Source of the DNA: Pseudonocardia humida | GTDB taxonomy: Bacteria > Actinomycetota > Actinomycetes > Mycobacteriales > Pseudonocardiaceae | Assembly (NCBI RefSeq): GCF_023898865.1 | Contig: NZ_JAGSOV010000033.1 | Span: forward strand, 34,350 to 98,349 | Reading direction: 5' to 3' | DNA length: 64,000 nt | Part shown: in pieces, positions 11,064-20,582 of the stretch | How positions within the stretch are numbered: position 1 is the first letter of the stretch | Layout: the number at the start of each line of letters is the position of its first letter | Notes under the pieces: model-generated | Told to the model about the DNA's origin: nothing | Seen by the model: the letters and a program-made list of their open reading frames with translations, nothing else | The model's database searches: none | Made by a program: the position numbers and the translations under genes

Positions 11064-11753
11064 TCAGCCCGCCGGCCACGGCCGCCCGGCCAGCACCGCC
11101 AGGTGCAGCGCGGTCAGCGTGTCCTCCAGGTCGGGCAGCTCGCCGATGCGGTCGTGGTGCACGCGCGTGCTGACCAGCTCGGTGGTCGCGCCGACCAGCG
11201 CGACGTAGGCGTCGAACGGGACCCGCGGCCAGTCCGGGTGGCGGCGGCGGGCCCGCTCGTGCCACGCCTGGTTGAACCGGGCGAACTGGTGGGTGGCCGC
11301 GTCGTGGCGGGCGACGCCCTCGCCGCCCACGGCGGGCAGGTCGACGTAGAACAGCCGGGCGAAGGCGGGCTCGTCGGCCAGGAAGCGCAGGAAGGCCCGG
11401 CAGGCCGCGCGCCAGTGCAGCTCCGGGTCGGCGTCCTCGGGCACGGCGCGGCTGCCCGCGGTGACCGCGTCGGACAGCTGCGCCCAGCCGTGCGCGCCGG
11501 CCGCGAGCACGCAGGCGTCCTTGTCGCTGAAGTGCGCGTAGAACGTCGCGCGCGACACCCGGGCCCGGCGGACGATGTCGGCGACGGTCACCCCGTGCAC
11601 GCCCTTCTCGGCCACCGTGGCCACGGCCGCGCCGAGCAGCCGCTTGCGCTGGTCGGCGGCGACGTCGGAGGCGGGCAGGCTGGAGCGCCCGCGCGGCAGC
11701 GCCCGCCCGCCGCGCTCGTCGCGGGGCGAGGACAGGGAGCCCCCTTGCCGCAT
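11064..11753 (-). CDS. TetR-family transcriptional regulator
   Basis: 229 residues from an ATG at 11753. A basic N-terminal tail precedes the DNA-binding domain: 'RKRLLGAAVATVAEKGVHGVTVADIVRRARVSRATFYAHFSDKDACVLAA' (about residues 36-85) is a typical TetR helix-turn-helix. The C-terminal ligand domain has no recognisable signature beyond helices and a conserved 'FARLFYVDLP'-like stretch. The gene diverges from an MFS transporter, the usual arrangement for repressor and efflux/uptake target. A long frame extending upstream through 15032 is only the shadow of the condensin genes. Confidence 0.9.
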   Translation of the reverse strand: MRQGGSLSSPRDERGGRALPRGRSSLPASDVAADQRKRLLGAAVATVAEKGVHGVTVADIVRRARVSRATFYAHFSDKDACVLAAGAHGWAQLSDAVTAGSRAVPEDADPELHWRAACRAFLRFLADEPAFARLFYVDLPAVGGEGVARHDAATHQFARFNQAWHERARRRHPDWPRVPFDAYVALVGATTELVSTRVHHDRIGELPDLEDTLTALHLAVLAGRPWPAG

Positions 11754-11786
11754 GGCACCTCGCGATCTACCGTCGTGAAGCCTGAA

Positions 11787-11800
11787 GTACGAGCACGTAC
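11787..11800. promoter_or_regulatory. Possible operator in the TetR/MFS divergent gap
   Basis: GTACGAGCACGTAC has 5-base perfect arms around a 4-base centre. It lies 34 bases from the TetR start and 127 bases from the MFS start, in the only gap between the two genes. Position favours a TetR operator, but the arms are short, so chance is possible. Confidence 0.35.
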
Positions 11801-11927
11801 ATCTGGACCGGTCGGACCACCGCATCGTCGTCGAACCCGTCAATCCAGACAAGTGGTGCCGACCCGCCGTGGCCGCCCGCCCGGGTCCCCGCGGTGACGA
11901 CCGAATGCGCGACCCGCGGGAGACACC

Positions 11928-13652
11928 ATGGCTGCTGTTCTTCCTGACGCCCCCAGCGAGAGCCGGGGCGGTGCGCTGACCAGGATGATCTGGGACCGGC
12001 GCCTCGACCACTACCCCGACACCCGGCCCCGGATGATCCAGCTGGCCCTGGTCGTGGTGGCCACGATCATCCTCTACTACCAGGCGTACGTGGGGGGCGC
12101 GGTCTCGCCGGCGATCATCGCGCACTTCGGCATGAGCTTCCCCTTCTACGTCTACATGACGGTCGTGGCCAACGCGCTGGGCGCCTTCGCCTCGCTGCTG
12201 GCCGGGCTGGCCGACCGCTGGGGCCGGGCCAACCTGGTCGCCTACGGGCTGGGCGTGACCGGCGTGCTGGTGACGTTCGTGGTGCCGCACATGCCGGACA
12301 AGTGGTGGTTCGCCGCGGCGTCCACGCTGGTGGGGTTCGTGGAGGGGGTCGTACTGGTGGCCACCCCGGCCCTGGTGCGCGACTTCTCCCCGCAGCTGGG
12401 CCGGGCCTCGGCGATGGGCTTCTGGACCCTGGGCCCGGTGATCGGCAGCCTGGTGGTGGCCGCGGTGTCCAGCAGCACGCTCGCGGTCCTGCCGGACTGG
12501 CGCGCCCAGTTCTACATCTGCGGCGTGGTCGGGCTGGTGGTGTTCGTGATCGCCCTGTTCGGGCTGCGCGAGCTGTCGCCGCGGCTGCGCGACCAGCTGA
12601 TGGTCAGCCTCAAGGACCGCGAGCTGCTGGAGGTGCGGGCGGCCGGCGTCGATCCGGAGGCGGCGATCCGGCGGCCGTTCCGCCAGATGATGAAGGCCGA
12701 CGTCATCGGGTCGGCCTTCGCGGTCGCGATCTTCCTGGTCGTCTACTACACGATCATCGGCTTCCTCACCATCTACCTGACCACGATCCACGGCTTCTCG
12801 CTGGCCGACGCCAACGGGGTCGGCAACTGGTTCTGGGCGTTCGACGCCGTCGCGCTGGTCCTCATCGGGATCGCGTCCGACCGGCTGCGGGTGCGCAAGC
12901 CGTTCATGGTCGTCGGTGCGGTCGGGGCGATCGTCATGACGATCGTCTTCCTGGAGGCCGGGCCGGGCACGACCTACACGCAGTTCGCGGTCATCCTCAG
13001 CCTGCTGGCGATCAGCCTGGGCGTCGCCTACGCGCCGTGGATGGCGAGCTTCACCGAGACGGTGGAGAGGCACAACCCCGCGCTGACCGCCACCGGACTG
13101 GCCGTGTGGGGCTGGATCGTCCGGATCGTCGTGGCGGTGTCGATCTTCCTGCTGCCCTTCGTGGTCACCTCGATGACCCCGCTCGTGCAGTACGGCGGCG
13201 GGGTCGGGGAGCTGTCCGCGAAGTACGCTGCCGAGCTGCGGACGATCGGTGCCGTCGAACCGGGCACCCTGGCCGAGATCACCGCCGACCCGGGCGACGG
13301 CGCCGCTGCGGCGGACGCCGTCGGGCAGATCTCCGCGGCGCTGGGGGTGAGCGCCGCCGAGGCGATCGCGCAGCTGCGGGCCGTCGGCGCGGTGCCGCCG
13401 GCGGACCTGTCCTTCCTGACCGAGCACGGGCCCGAGGTGCAGGCCGCCGCGGCCCGCAGCGCGGACGAGTGGAAGGCCTGGTGGTGGGTCTCGGTCGTCT
13501 GCGAGGCGCTCTTCATCCCGTTCGTGTTCCTGATGGCCGGGCGGTGGAGCCCGCGCCGGGCCCGCCAGGACGCCGAGGAGCACGAGCGCAGGGTGCGGGC
13601 CGAGCTGGAGGCGCTCCGCGCGGGGCGTCCCGAGCAGCCGCGACAGGGCTGA
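11928..13652 (+). CDS. MFS transporter
   Basis: 574 residues with about 12 hydrophobic helices. The loop between helices 2 and 3 carries 'GLADRWGRANLVAYGLG', matching the MFS G-x-x-x-D-R-x-G-R motif. A central loop (about residues 215-245) separates the halves. The last external loop (about 410-510) is unusually long and hydrophilic, and a charged C-terminal tail ends in the cytosol. GGGAG about 4 bases before the ATG fits as ribosome-binding site. The divergent TetR gene probably regulates it. Its position after the aldolase/acyl-CoA ligase genes suggests import of an organic acid, but drug or metabolite export is equally possible. Confidence 0.85.
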   Translation: MAAVLPDAPSESRGGALTRMIWDRRLDHYPDTRPRMIQLALVVVATIILYYQAYVGGAVSPAIIAHFGMSFPFYVYMTVVANALGAFASLLAGLADRWGRANLVAYGLGVTGVLVTFVVPHMPDKWWFAAASTLVGFVEGVVLVATPALVRDFSPQLGRASAMGFWTLGPVIGSLVVAAVSSSTLAVLPDWRAQFYICGVVGLVVFVIALFGLRELSPRLRDQLMVSLKDRELLEVRAAGVDPEAAIRRPFRQMMKADVIGSAFAVAIFLVVYYTIIGFLTIYLTTIHGFSLADANGVGNWFWAFDAVALVLIGIASDRLRVRKPFMVVGAVGAIVMTIVFLEAGPGTTYTQFAVILSLLAISLGVAYAPWMASFTETVERHNPALTATGLAVWGWIVRIVVAVSIFLLPFVVTSMTPLVQYGGGVGELSAKYAAELRTIGAVEPGTLAEITADPGDGAAAADAVGQISAALGVSAAEAIAQLRAVGAVPPADLSFLTEHGPEVQAAAARSADEWKAWWWVSVVCEALFIPFVFLMAGRWSPRRARQDAEEHERRVRAELEALRAGRPEQPRQG

Positions 13653-13671
13653 GCACGCCCCGGCGTCCGGG

Positions 13672-13708
13672 CCCGCCCGGCCCCTCCGTCGCGGAGGGGT
13701 CGGGCGGG
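13672..13708 (+). terminator. Strong GC hairpin after the MFS gene
   Basis: Two 17-base arms with 16 matches enclose a three-base TCG loop, 19 bases after the MFS stop and just before the condensin operon promoter. No T-run follows. It should isolate the condensin operon from upstream transcription. Confidence 0.8.
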
Positions 13709-13713
13709 GTTCG

Positions 13714-13719
13714 TAGAGT
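13714..13719 (+). promoter_or_regulatory. Probable -10 box of a leaderless promoter for the condensin operon
   Basis: TAGAGT lies 8 bases before the GTG start of the first condensin gene. No Shine-Dalgarno sequence fits in the remaining space, because the terminator ends 5 bases upstream of the box. The message probably begins at or next to the start codon. Confidence 0.5.
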
Positions 13720-13727
13720 GCTCGGCT

Positions 13728-15224
13728 GTGGTGGTGGACGGGACGGCGTCGGTCGTCGTCGACGACGGCGTCGCCCGCCGGTTGAAGGCGCTCGCGTGCA
13801 CCGCCCCGCTGCACGAGCTCGACCAGCGCAAGCACCGCCTGGAGTGGGTCGACGCCGGCCGCTACCAGATGGCCGAGATCGCCCTGCAGGCCATCGACCA
13901 GGTCACCCTGGCCATGGACTTCGACACCGGCGCCGACCAGGGCCGGGTGGTGCGCAGGCTGGCGCCGTTCATCGCCGCGCAGGCGCCCGGCGCGCCCGCC
14001 GCCGAGCACGAGCGCATCGGCCACTGGGTCGTCGAGAACCTGATCAACGTCGGCAGCGTCGACCGCGGCTTCCAGGCCGACTACGGCACCACCGGCCCCG
14101 ACGGCGGCTACGTCCGGCGCCGGTTCGACTTCAAGCTGCTCGTCGAGCTGGCCGGCCCGGACGGCGAGATCTACCTGCGCGCCTCCGACGAGGCGATCAA
14201 CGTGCTGGTCGGGGCGCTGGACACCGACGTCGAGTCGGCCCAGGTCGCGGCCGAGGTCAAGCTGGAGAACCTGATCAGCCGCGGCCGCCTCGGCGATGCC
14301 CGGCTTGCCGCCGAGCAGGCCCGCTACCGCACCGTGCAGTACGCCGAGGCGCTGCGCGGGCGGCTCGACTCCACCCGTCGCGACGTGCGCTCGGTCGACT
14401 GGCTCTCGGCCGTGCCCGAGCTGATCGACGAGGCGCTGCGCCACATCGAGTCCCGCTACCGGGCCGAGTCGGCGATCCTGGCCAACATCGCCGACGCCCG
14501 CGACACCGCCACCGAGCCCGGGCGCCGCAGGCAGGCCGCCGAGCTGGTCGACGTCGTCGGCGACTGCATCCAGCGCCACACCCAGCTGCAGACCCGGCTG
14601 CAGGAGGCCGGGGCCACGTTCCGCGCCGAGCAGGACCGCCAGCAGTTCGCCGGGCGCCCGCAGCGGGCCGCGGTGGACGTGTTCGGGCAGCTGCTCACCC
14701 CGTGCCTGGAGCTGGACGCGGCCACCGCGGCCGGGCCCACCGGCACCTTCTTCAGCGCCGGCACCGGGCTGCGCGTGCCCAGCGTGCTCAGCCTGACCGG
14801 GCTGGTGGAGGTGCTGCTCGAACCGCCCGCCGACCGCGACCCGCTCGGCGAGGAGCTGTCCGAGCCCGAGCTGGTCGCGCTGGACACCGACCGCTACAGC
14901 GACGAGCAGTGGCGCCAGGTCTCCGCGCTGCTGGCCGAGCCCGGCCCGCCGCGGCGGCTGTCGGCGGCGCTGGAGCGGGCCCGCGCGCTCGACCCGCGGC
15001 TGGCCGAGCTGGTCGTGCTGCGATCCCTGCACGCGCTGGGCACGTCGGTGGCCACCGCGCGCAGCCAGGGCGACGAGCGCGTGTGCCTGGCCGTCGACGA
15101 CGGCGCGGTGCTGCGCGACGCCGAGTTCGGCGGGGCCGACCTGCTGGTCGGGATGGTCGACGTGGCGCTCGACGAGCCAGCCGAGCCGGACGAGCCGACC
15201 GGGCGGGATGAGGACGCGGCATGA
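13728..15224 (+). CDS. jetA: JetA/MksF-like kleisin subunit of a bacterial condensin
   Basis: 498 residues, first gene of a coupled three-gene set whose third member is a giant SMC ATPase. The size, predominantly helical composition, N-terminal helical region ('RRLKALACTAPLHELDQRKHRLEWVDAGRYQMAEIA') and position match the kleisin (MukF/MksF/JetA) role. The central part (about 190-320) is helical and rich in Arg/Glu/Ala, as expected for coiled coil contacting the SMC neck. The assignment rests mainly on synteny with JetB and JetC-like partners. The start GTG lies just after a -10 box, suggesting leaderless translation. The stop overlaps the next ATG (ATGA). Known JetABCD (Wadjet) complexes restrict plasmids; MksBEF complexes condense chromosomes. 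Confidence 0.68.
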   Translation: MVVDGTASVVVDDGVARRLKALACTAPLHELDQRKHRLEWVDAGRYQMAEIALQAIDQVTLAMDFDTGADQGRVVRRLAPFIAAQAPGAPAAEHERIGHWVVENLINVGSVDRGFQADYGTTGPDGGYVRRRFDFKLLVELAGPDGEIYLRASDEAINVLVGALDTDVESAQVAAEVKLENLISRGRLGDARLAAEQARYRTVQYAEALRGRLDSTRRDVRSVDWLSAVPELIDEALRHIESRYRAESAILANIADARDTATEPGRRRQAAELVDVVGDCIQRHTQLQTRLQEAGATFRAEQDRQQFAGRPQRAAVDVFGQLLTPCLELDAATAAGPTGTFFSAGTGLRVPSVLSLTGLVEVLLEPPADRDPLGEELSEPELVALDTDRYSDEQWRQVSALLAEPGPPRRLSAALERARALDPRLAELVVLRSLHALGTSVATARSQGDERVCLAVDDGAVLRDAEFGGADLLVGMVDVALDEPAEPDEPTGRDEDAA

Positions 15225-16039
15225 GCGGCATCCGGTCCCAGGACGTGGAGTCGGCCTCGCGGTTGGTGGCGCTGGGGATGCGCCCGAAGCTGGTGCCCGC
15301 GCGCGACCCCGGCTACGCCGAGCTGGTGCGCCGCTACGGCGAGGACGACGCGTTCAAGGACGTCGTGCAGCGGGTGGCGTCCGGGCTGGGGCTGGTGGTG
15401 CTGGCCGTCGGCCCGCAGTCCGGGGCGGTCGTCGCGGCCACCGAGGAGTCGATCTTCGAGATCCGGATGGACGAGTACGCCCGGCGGACCGCGCTGGCCA
15501 ACCGGCAGGCCGACAAGGTGCTGCATGGACTCGCGCACTTGGCGGTGGCCGCGCTGGCCTTCCCCCGCCCCGACGACCTGGGCAACGACAGCTACGTCGG
15601 GCGGGTCTCCGTCGACCAGGTCGACGCCGCCGTCCGGGAGGCCTGTCGGGCGCTGCAGGAGCGGGTGGAGGGCACCGGGGAGAACAGCGACCCGCTCTCC
15701 GAGGCCCCCGAGCTGGAGGCGGCGTGGCGGGCGTGGTCGCGCCGCCCGCCTGCCGCGGCCACCAAGGACGGCCGGGCAGGCGACGCCACGACCCGCGGCA
15801 TCGTCGGCAAGGCCCTGCGGTTCCTGGCCGACCAGGGCTTCCTGGTGCCCGTCGGGGCCGACGGGCAGGCGGGCACCGCCACGTTCCGCACGACGGCCCG
15901 CTACCAGGTGCAGGTGCGGGAGCTGGCGTCCCGCCGCGCGTTCGACGAGCTGCTGGAGCTGGGCGTGCTGCCGGTGACGTCCGCGCTGGGCACGCTGCGA
16001 CCCACGGCCGACGGTGCCCTGGAGGCAGGCGGTGTATGA
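15221..16039 (+). CDS. jetB: JetB/MksE-like KITE subunit of a bacterial condensin
   Basis: 272 residues, overlapping the upstream gene by 4 bases and the downstream SMC gene by 8. The size, gene order and a C-terminal winged-helix-like segment ('GKALRFLADQGFLVPVG' followed by 'TFRTTARYQVQVREL', about residues 192-235) fit the MukE/MksE/JetB role, which bridges kleisin and SMC heads. The middle part has a variable acidic linker. The assignment depends on the SMC neighbour more than on a strong motif of its own. Tight coupling implies fixed stoichiometry of the complex. Confidence 0.66.
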   Translation: MSGIRSQDVESASRLVALGMRPKLVPARDPGYAELVRRYGEDDAFKDVVQRVASGLGLVVLAVGPQSGAVVAATEESIFEIRMDEYARRTALANRQADKVLHGLAHLAVAALAFPRPDDLGNDSYVGRVSVDQVDAAVREACRALQERVEGTGENSDPLSEAPELEAAWRAWSRRPPAAATKDGRAGDATTRGIVGKALRFLADQGFLVPVGADGQAGTATFRTTARYQVQVRELASRRAFDELLELGVLPVTSALGTLRPTADGALEAGGV

Positions 16040-19000
16040 GCTGTCCCGGGTCCGGCTGTTCTCGGTCGGCCCGCCCGGGGCCCGCTACCAGGACGTCTGC
16101 CTCGACCTGCGCGGGCTCGGCGCCCCGGTCCGCGGCGCGCCCGCCCAGCTGGACTTCTTCGCCGCCGACGACGTCGAGCGGGTGCCGCGGCGGCCCTCGC
16201 CGGCGTCGGTGCTGTTCCTGGAGAACGGCGGCGGCAAGTCGGTGCTGCTCAAGCTGGTCTTCTCGGTCGTGCTGCCGGGTCGGCGCCAGGTGGTCGGCAC
16301 GACCAGCACCACCGTGCTGGAGAAGTTCGTGCTCGGCGACGACGTCGCGCACGTGGCCTGCGAGTGGATGCACACCGGCACCGGGGCGCTGCTGGTCACC
16401 GGCAAGGTCTCGGAGTGGCGCGGGCACACCGCCTCCAGCGACCCGGACAAGCTCACCGACGCCTGGTACTCGTTCACCCCCGGCGACGGCTTCGGCCTCG
16501 ACGACCTGCCCTTCACCCGCGAGCGTCGCAGGCTCACCCTGGCCGCGTTCCGCGACCGGCTCGCCGAGGCCGACCAGGCCGACCCGACCCGCGCGCTGGT
16601 GTGGGAGACCGGGCACGCCGACTGGACCCGCCACCTCGTCGACGTGGGGCTCGACCCGGAGCTGTTCCGCTACCAGCGGGCGATGAACGCCGGTGAGGGC
16701 GAGGCCGCCGACGCGTTCACCTTCCCCACCGACGATGCGTTCGTCGACTTCCTGCTGCGCGCCGTGCTCGACCCGGCCGAGCCGGGCACGCTGGCCGAGC
16801 TGGTGGCCGGCTACGCCAAGCGGATCGCCGAGCGCAGCGACCTGGAGCTCGAGCGCGAGTTCGTGGCGGGGGTGCTGGACCTGCTGGGCCCGCTGGCCGC
16901 GGCCGAGCGGGCGGCGCGGCTGGCCAGGGCGGGCGAGGCGACCGCGCGCCGCGAGGCTCGCGGGCTGGCCGCGGCGGTCCTCGCCCGCCGCGACGTCGAG
17001 ACCGCGCGCCTGGAGACCGTCGCGCGGGCGCTGGCCGGCGCCGAGGAGGCCGCCCGGCTCGCGGGCGGTGAGGTCCGCAGGCTGCGCGAGGTCGCCGCCG
17101 AGCTGCGCCGCATGGTCTCGGCCCTGCGCCTGCGCGACGCGACCGCGGCGCGCGACGCCCTGCAGGGGGAGAAGGACGGGGCCGAGGAGCTGCTGGAGGC
17201 GTGGCGGGCGGTCGAGCCCGTGCTGCGCGACCGCGTCGCCGCGGCCGAGGCCCGCCGCCTGCGCGCCGTCGTGGACGCCGAGCAGGACAAGGCGCGCCCC
17301 GCGCTGCGCGCCCGCCAGGACGCCGCGACGGCGCTGGCCGCCGGCCTGCGCGCCGGGGCGGCCGCCGCCGAGCGGGCCGCCCGCGACGCCGCCGAGGCGG
17401 TGCGGGCGGCGACCGCGCGGGCCGAGGCCGCCCGCGACGAGGAGCTGCGCCGCACCGGCGAGGCCGCCGGCCACCGGGCCGCCGTCGAGCAGGCCCGGGT
17501 CGGGCTCGACCGCATCCGCGAGCGGGTCGGCGAGGCCGTCGGCGCCGGACTGCTGCGCGCCGACGAGGACGCCGCCGACGCCGCCGACCGCGCGGAGTCC
17601 GCCGCCCGGGCCGCCGACGCCGAGCTGGCTGAGCTGCACGCGACGCTGGAGCGCCTGCGCCGTGACCGGCGCGCCGCCGACGCCCGCCTGGGCGCCGCCC
17701 GCGAGGCCGCCGCCGCGGCGAGCGGGGCCGCGGCCGCCGCCGAGGACGCGTGGGCCCGCGCCGACGAGCGCCGCCGCGCGCTGGTCGCCCAGGACCGGTT
17801 GGCCGAGCTGCTCGGCGTGGACACCGTCGAACCCGGCACCGACGCCGGCGGCGCGGTCGAGCTGGTCGCGGCGGCGCTGGCCGAGGGCGAGCGCGAACGC
17901 ACCGCCCTGCTCTCCGAGCAGGACCGCGACACCCGCGCGCTGCGCGCGCTCGGGGAGGGCGGGCTGCTACCCCCGCCAGCGGACGTCGAGCAGGCGCTGG
18001 CCGTGCTGGAGGGCGCGGGCGTGCGGGCCTGGTCGGGCTGGCGCTACCTGGCGATGATGCCGGCCCAGACCCGCGAGGCGACGCTGCTGCGCTTCCCGCA
18101 CCTGGTCGGCGGCCTGCTGCTGAACGACCCGGCCGACGCCGACCGGGCCCGGGAGGCGCTGGCCGCCGCGCGCGGGCTGCCCTGCGCGGCGGTCGCCGTC
18201 GGCTCGACCCGGGCGATCGAGGACTCCGGCCCCGGCGCGCCCGGCGTCGAGTTCGTCGTGCCGCCCAACCCGGCCATGGTCGACGAGGACGCCGCGGCCG
18301 CCGTGCGCGACCAGCTCAGCGCCGAGACCGCCGAGCGCGGGGAGCGGTTGGCCGGCCTGCAGGAGCGCCTGGGCGCCGACCGGGAGCTGGCCGCCCGGCT
18401 GCGTGAGTGGGTCGCCCGCTACCCGCCGGGCGCCCTCGACCATCTGGCGGAGGCCCGCTCGGACGCGGCCGGGGCCGTCGCCGCCGCGCGGTCCGCGGTG
18501 GACGCCGCGAGCGCCGAGATCACCGCCATCGACGACCGCGCCGAAGGGCTGGAGGCCGCCCGCGCCGGGCTCGACGCCGCCGCCACCGCGGCCCGCGAGC
18601 GGGCCGCCCGGCTGGCCGCGCTGCGCGGGGTCGGCGCCGAGCAGGCCGACCTGCGCGAGCGGGAGCGCGCCGCCGCGGTGGCGGCAGGCGAGGCTGACGA
18701 TCGGGCCGCGCGGGCCCGGGCCGCCGCCGAGCTGGCCCGCGGCCGGGCGAGCGAGGCGCAGCGCACCGAGGACCGGCAGACCGCCGCTGCGCGCAGCCGG
18801 TACGACGAGATCGCCGAGCTACCCGTCGACGGCGCCGCTGGCGACCGGGACACCGCGCCCGACCAGCCGCTGGAGGTGCTGCGCACCGAGTTCCGCCGGG
18901 CCGCGGCCGCCTACGCCGCCGCCGAGATCGACGCCGACCTGCGCTCGGCGCTGATGGCCGCCGAGCGCACCGCCGAGGCGGCCCGCGAGACCGTGGGCGA

Positions 19001-20486
19001 GCTGGGCGCCGCCGTCCGCGAGCGCGCCGACGCGCTGCTGCGCTCCCCGGACGGCGCCGACGACTCCGCCCGCCACGCCGCCACCGCGCAGGCCCAGCGA
19101 GCGCTGGTCGCGCTGACCACCCGGCTGCAGAGCGCCGTCACCGAGGTCGTCGTGGCCGAGCGCGCGCTGGCCGAGCTGCCCGGTCACGGCGGGTCGGTGC
19201 AGCCCGGCGGCGAGCCGACCGACGCCGAGCACGGTCGCGAGCTGCTCGACCGGGTCGGCCACGACCTGCGCGCCGCCGAGGCCGCCGCCGAGCGGGCCGA
19301 GGCCCACCGCGCGGCGGCCCAGGCCGAGCTCCGCGCCGCCGAGGCGGCCGCCGAGGGCTTCGCGATGCTCGTGCGCGCCCTCGGCGAGGACGCCGCGGGC
19401 GACCCCGGGGCGGCTCCGGCCGAGCCGTTCGCCGGCGACGCCGACACCGGATCGCAGCGCTGGGCCGCCGCGCAGGCGGGCGTGCGGGCGGCCGCGCAGG
19501 CCAGGGCCCAGGCCGAGACCGCGACCCGCAAGGCCGCCGACGCCGTCGCGCGCCTGGCCCAGGACCCGCGCTTCGACAGCGTCACCAGCCCGGTCCGCAG
19601 GCACATCCTCAAGATCGACCGCTCGGAGACCCCGGCCATGGCCGCCGAGTGGGAGTCGGCCCTGCGCCCGCGGCTGCGCTCGCTCGACGACGACCTGGCC
19701 AACATCGGGCGCTACCGCTCCGGGATCGTCACCCGGCTGCAGGGCATGGTCGGCGAGGCGCTGCGCACCCTGCGGCTGGCCGGGCGGCTCTCCCAGCTGC
19801 CGGAGGGCCTGTCGGACTGGTCGGGCCAGCAGTTCCTGCGCATCCGCTTCGACGACATCGACGACACCGAGCTGACCGCCCGCCTCGGCGACGTCGTCGA
19901 CCGCACCGCCGCCGAGCACGCAGGCAAGGCGGGCCCGGCCCGCGACCGCCGCGACGGCATGGGCCTGCTGCTGCGCGGGGTGCGCGCGGCGATGCCCAAG
20001 GGTGTGCGGGTGGAGATGCTCAAGCCCGACGCCGTGCTGCGCACCGAGCGGCTGCGGGTCTCCGAGATCCGCGACGTGTTCTCCGGCGGCCAGCAGCTCA
20101 CCGCGGCGATCGTGCTGTACTGCACGATGGCCGCGCTGCGGGCCAACCAGCGCGGCCAGGGCCGCCGCCGGCACGCCGGCGTGCTGTTCCTGGACAACCC
20201 GATCGGCCGGGCCTCGGCCGGCTACCTGCTGGAGCTGCAGTTCGGCGTGGCCCGGGCGCTGGGCGTGCAGCTGGTCTACACGACCGGGCTGTTCGACGCC
20301 GGGGCGCTCGGCGCGTTTCCGCTGATCATCCGGCTGCGCAACGACGCCGACCTGCGCGCGGGCCGCAAGTACCTCTCCGTCGACGAGCACGTGCGCCACC
20401 ACCTCGACGAGCTCGACGCCCCCGACGGCACCGGCCGGATCTCCGCCGCGCGGATCTACCGGCGCCCGGAGCCCGCCGCCCCGTGA
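16032..20486 (+). CDS. jetC: JetC/MukB-like SMC ATPase
   Basis: 1484 residues from a GTG at 16032, chosen because GGAGG ends 6 bases upstream and the preceding gene stops 8 bases inside. The N-terminal head has Walker A 'FLENGGGKSVLLKLV' (about 63-77). A very long coiled coil rich in Ala/Arg/Glu runs from about 260 to 1180, broken by a globular hinge-like part around 620-780. The C-terminal head has the ABC signature 'FSGGQQLTAAIVLYC' (about 1348) and a Walker B 'GVLFLDNPIG' (about 1380), where Asn occupies the position of the usual catalytic Glu. 'VQLVYTTGLFDAGALGAFPLIIRLRND' follows. The ATPase should drive DNA loop extrusion or entrapment together with the two upstream subunits. Confidence 0.86.
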   Translation: MYELSRVRLFSVGPPGARYQDVCLDLRGLGAPVRGAPAQLDFFAADDVERVPRRPSPASVLFLENGGGKSVLLKLVFSVVLPGRRQVVGTTSTTVLEKFVLGDDVAHVACEWMHTGTGALLVTGKVSEWRGHTASSDPDKLTDAWYSFTPGDGFGLDDLPFTRERRRLTLAAFRDRLAEADQADPTRALVWETGHADWTRHLVDVGLDPELFRYQRAMNAGEGEAADAFTFPTDDAFVDFLLRAVLDPAEPGTLAELVAGYAKRIAERSDLELEREFVAGVLDLLGPLAAAERAARLARAGEATARREARGLAAAVLARRDVETARLETVARALAGAEEAARLAGGEVRRLREVAAELRRMVSALRLRDATAARDALQGEKDGAEELLEAWRAVEPVLRDRVAAAEARRLRAVVDAEQDKARPALRARQDAATALAAGLRAGAAAAERAARDAAEAVRAATARAEAARDEELRRTGEAAGHRAAVEQARVGLDRIRERVGEAVGAGLLRADEDAADAADRAESAARAADAELAELHATLERLRRDRRAADARLGAAREAAAAASGAAAAAEDAWARADERRRALVAQDRLAELLGVDTVEPGTDAGGAVELVAAALAEGERERTALLSEQDRDTRALRALGEGGLLPPPADVEQALAVLEGAGVRAWSGWRYLAMMPAQTREATLLRFPHLVGGLLLNDPADADRAREALAAARGLPCAAVAVGSTRAIEDSGPGAPGVEFVVPPNPAMVDEDAAAAVRDQLSAETAERGERLAGLQERLGADRELAARLREWVARYPPGALDHLAEARSDAAGAVAAARSAVDAASAEITAIDDRAEGLEAARAGLDAAATAARERAARLAALRGVGAEQADLRERERAAAVAAGEADDRAARARAAAELARGRASEAQRTEDRQTAAARSRYDEIAELPVDGAAGDRDTAPDQPLEVLRTEFRRAAAAYAAAEIDADLRSALMAAERTAEAARETVGELGAAVRERADALLRSPDGADDSARHAATAQAQRALVALTTRLQSAVTEVVVAERALAELPGHGGSVQPGGEPTDAEHGRELLDRVGHDLRAAEAAAERAEAHRAAAQAELRAAEAAAEGFAMLVRALGEDAAGDPGAAPAEPFAGDADTGSQRWAAAQAGVRAAAQARAQAETATRKAADAVARLAQDPRFDSVTSPVRRHILKIDRSETPAMAAEWESALRPRLRSLDDDLANIGRYRSGIVTRLQGMVGEALRTLRLAGRLSQLPEGLSDWSGQQFLRIRFDDIDDTELTARLGDVVDRTAAEHAGKAGPARDRRDGMGLLLRGVRAAMPKGVRVEMLKPDAVLRTERLRVSEIRDVFSGGQQLTAAIVLYCTMAALRANQRGQGRRRHAGVLFLDNPIGRASAGYLLELQFGVARALGVQLVYTTGLFDAGALGAFPLIIRLRNDADLRAGRKYLSVDEHVRHHLDELDAPDGTGRISAARIYRRPEPAAP

Positions 20487-20582
20487 CCGGCCCGCCGCTC
20501 TCCGCCCTGGCCCGGCTGCTGGGCGAGGAGGTGGCGGCGAACCGCGCGCGGCGGGCGCCGCTGGCCGAGCTGTCCTGCGCGA
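20483..20582 (+). pseudogene. Truncated jetD-position gene (first ~33 codons only)
   Basis: A GTG at 20483 overlaps the SMC gene stop (GTGA), exactly as a fourth operon gene would. The frame reads 'SALARLLGEEVAANRARR' and on to 'LAELSCA'. From about 20583 the DNA is the 3' end of a convergent membrane-protein gene, and the frame runs meaninglessly through its antisense to a stop at 20687-20689. JetD in complete JetABCD systems is a Toprim-fold nuclease of several hundred residues; nothing of that domain is present here. The natural reading is a deletion or rearrangement that removed nearly all of jetD. I infer the identity from position only; 33 residues are too few for homology by eye. Confidence 0.6.

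Noticed and set aside
11064..15032. A 1322-codon minus-strand open frame across the MFS and condensin genes
   Set aside because: Only its last ~230 codons (from the ATG at 11753) look like a protein, a TetR regulator. The rest is antisense to well-supported plus-strand genes and is low-complexity His/Gln/Arg/Pro.
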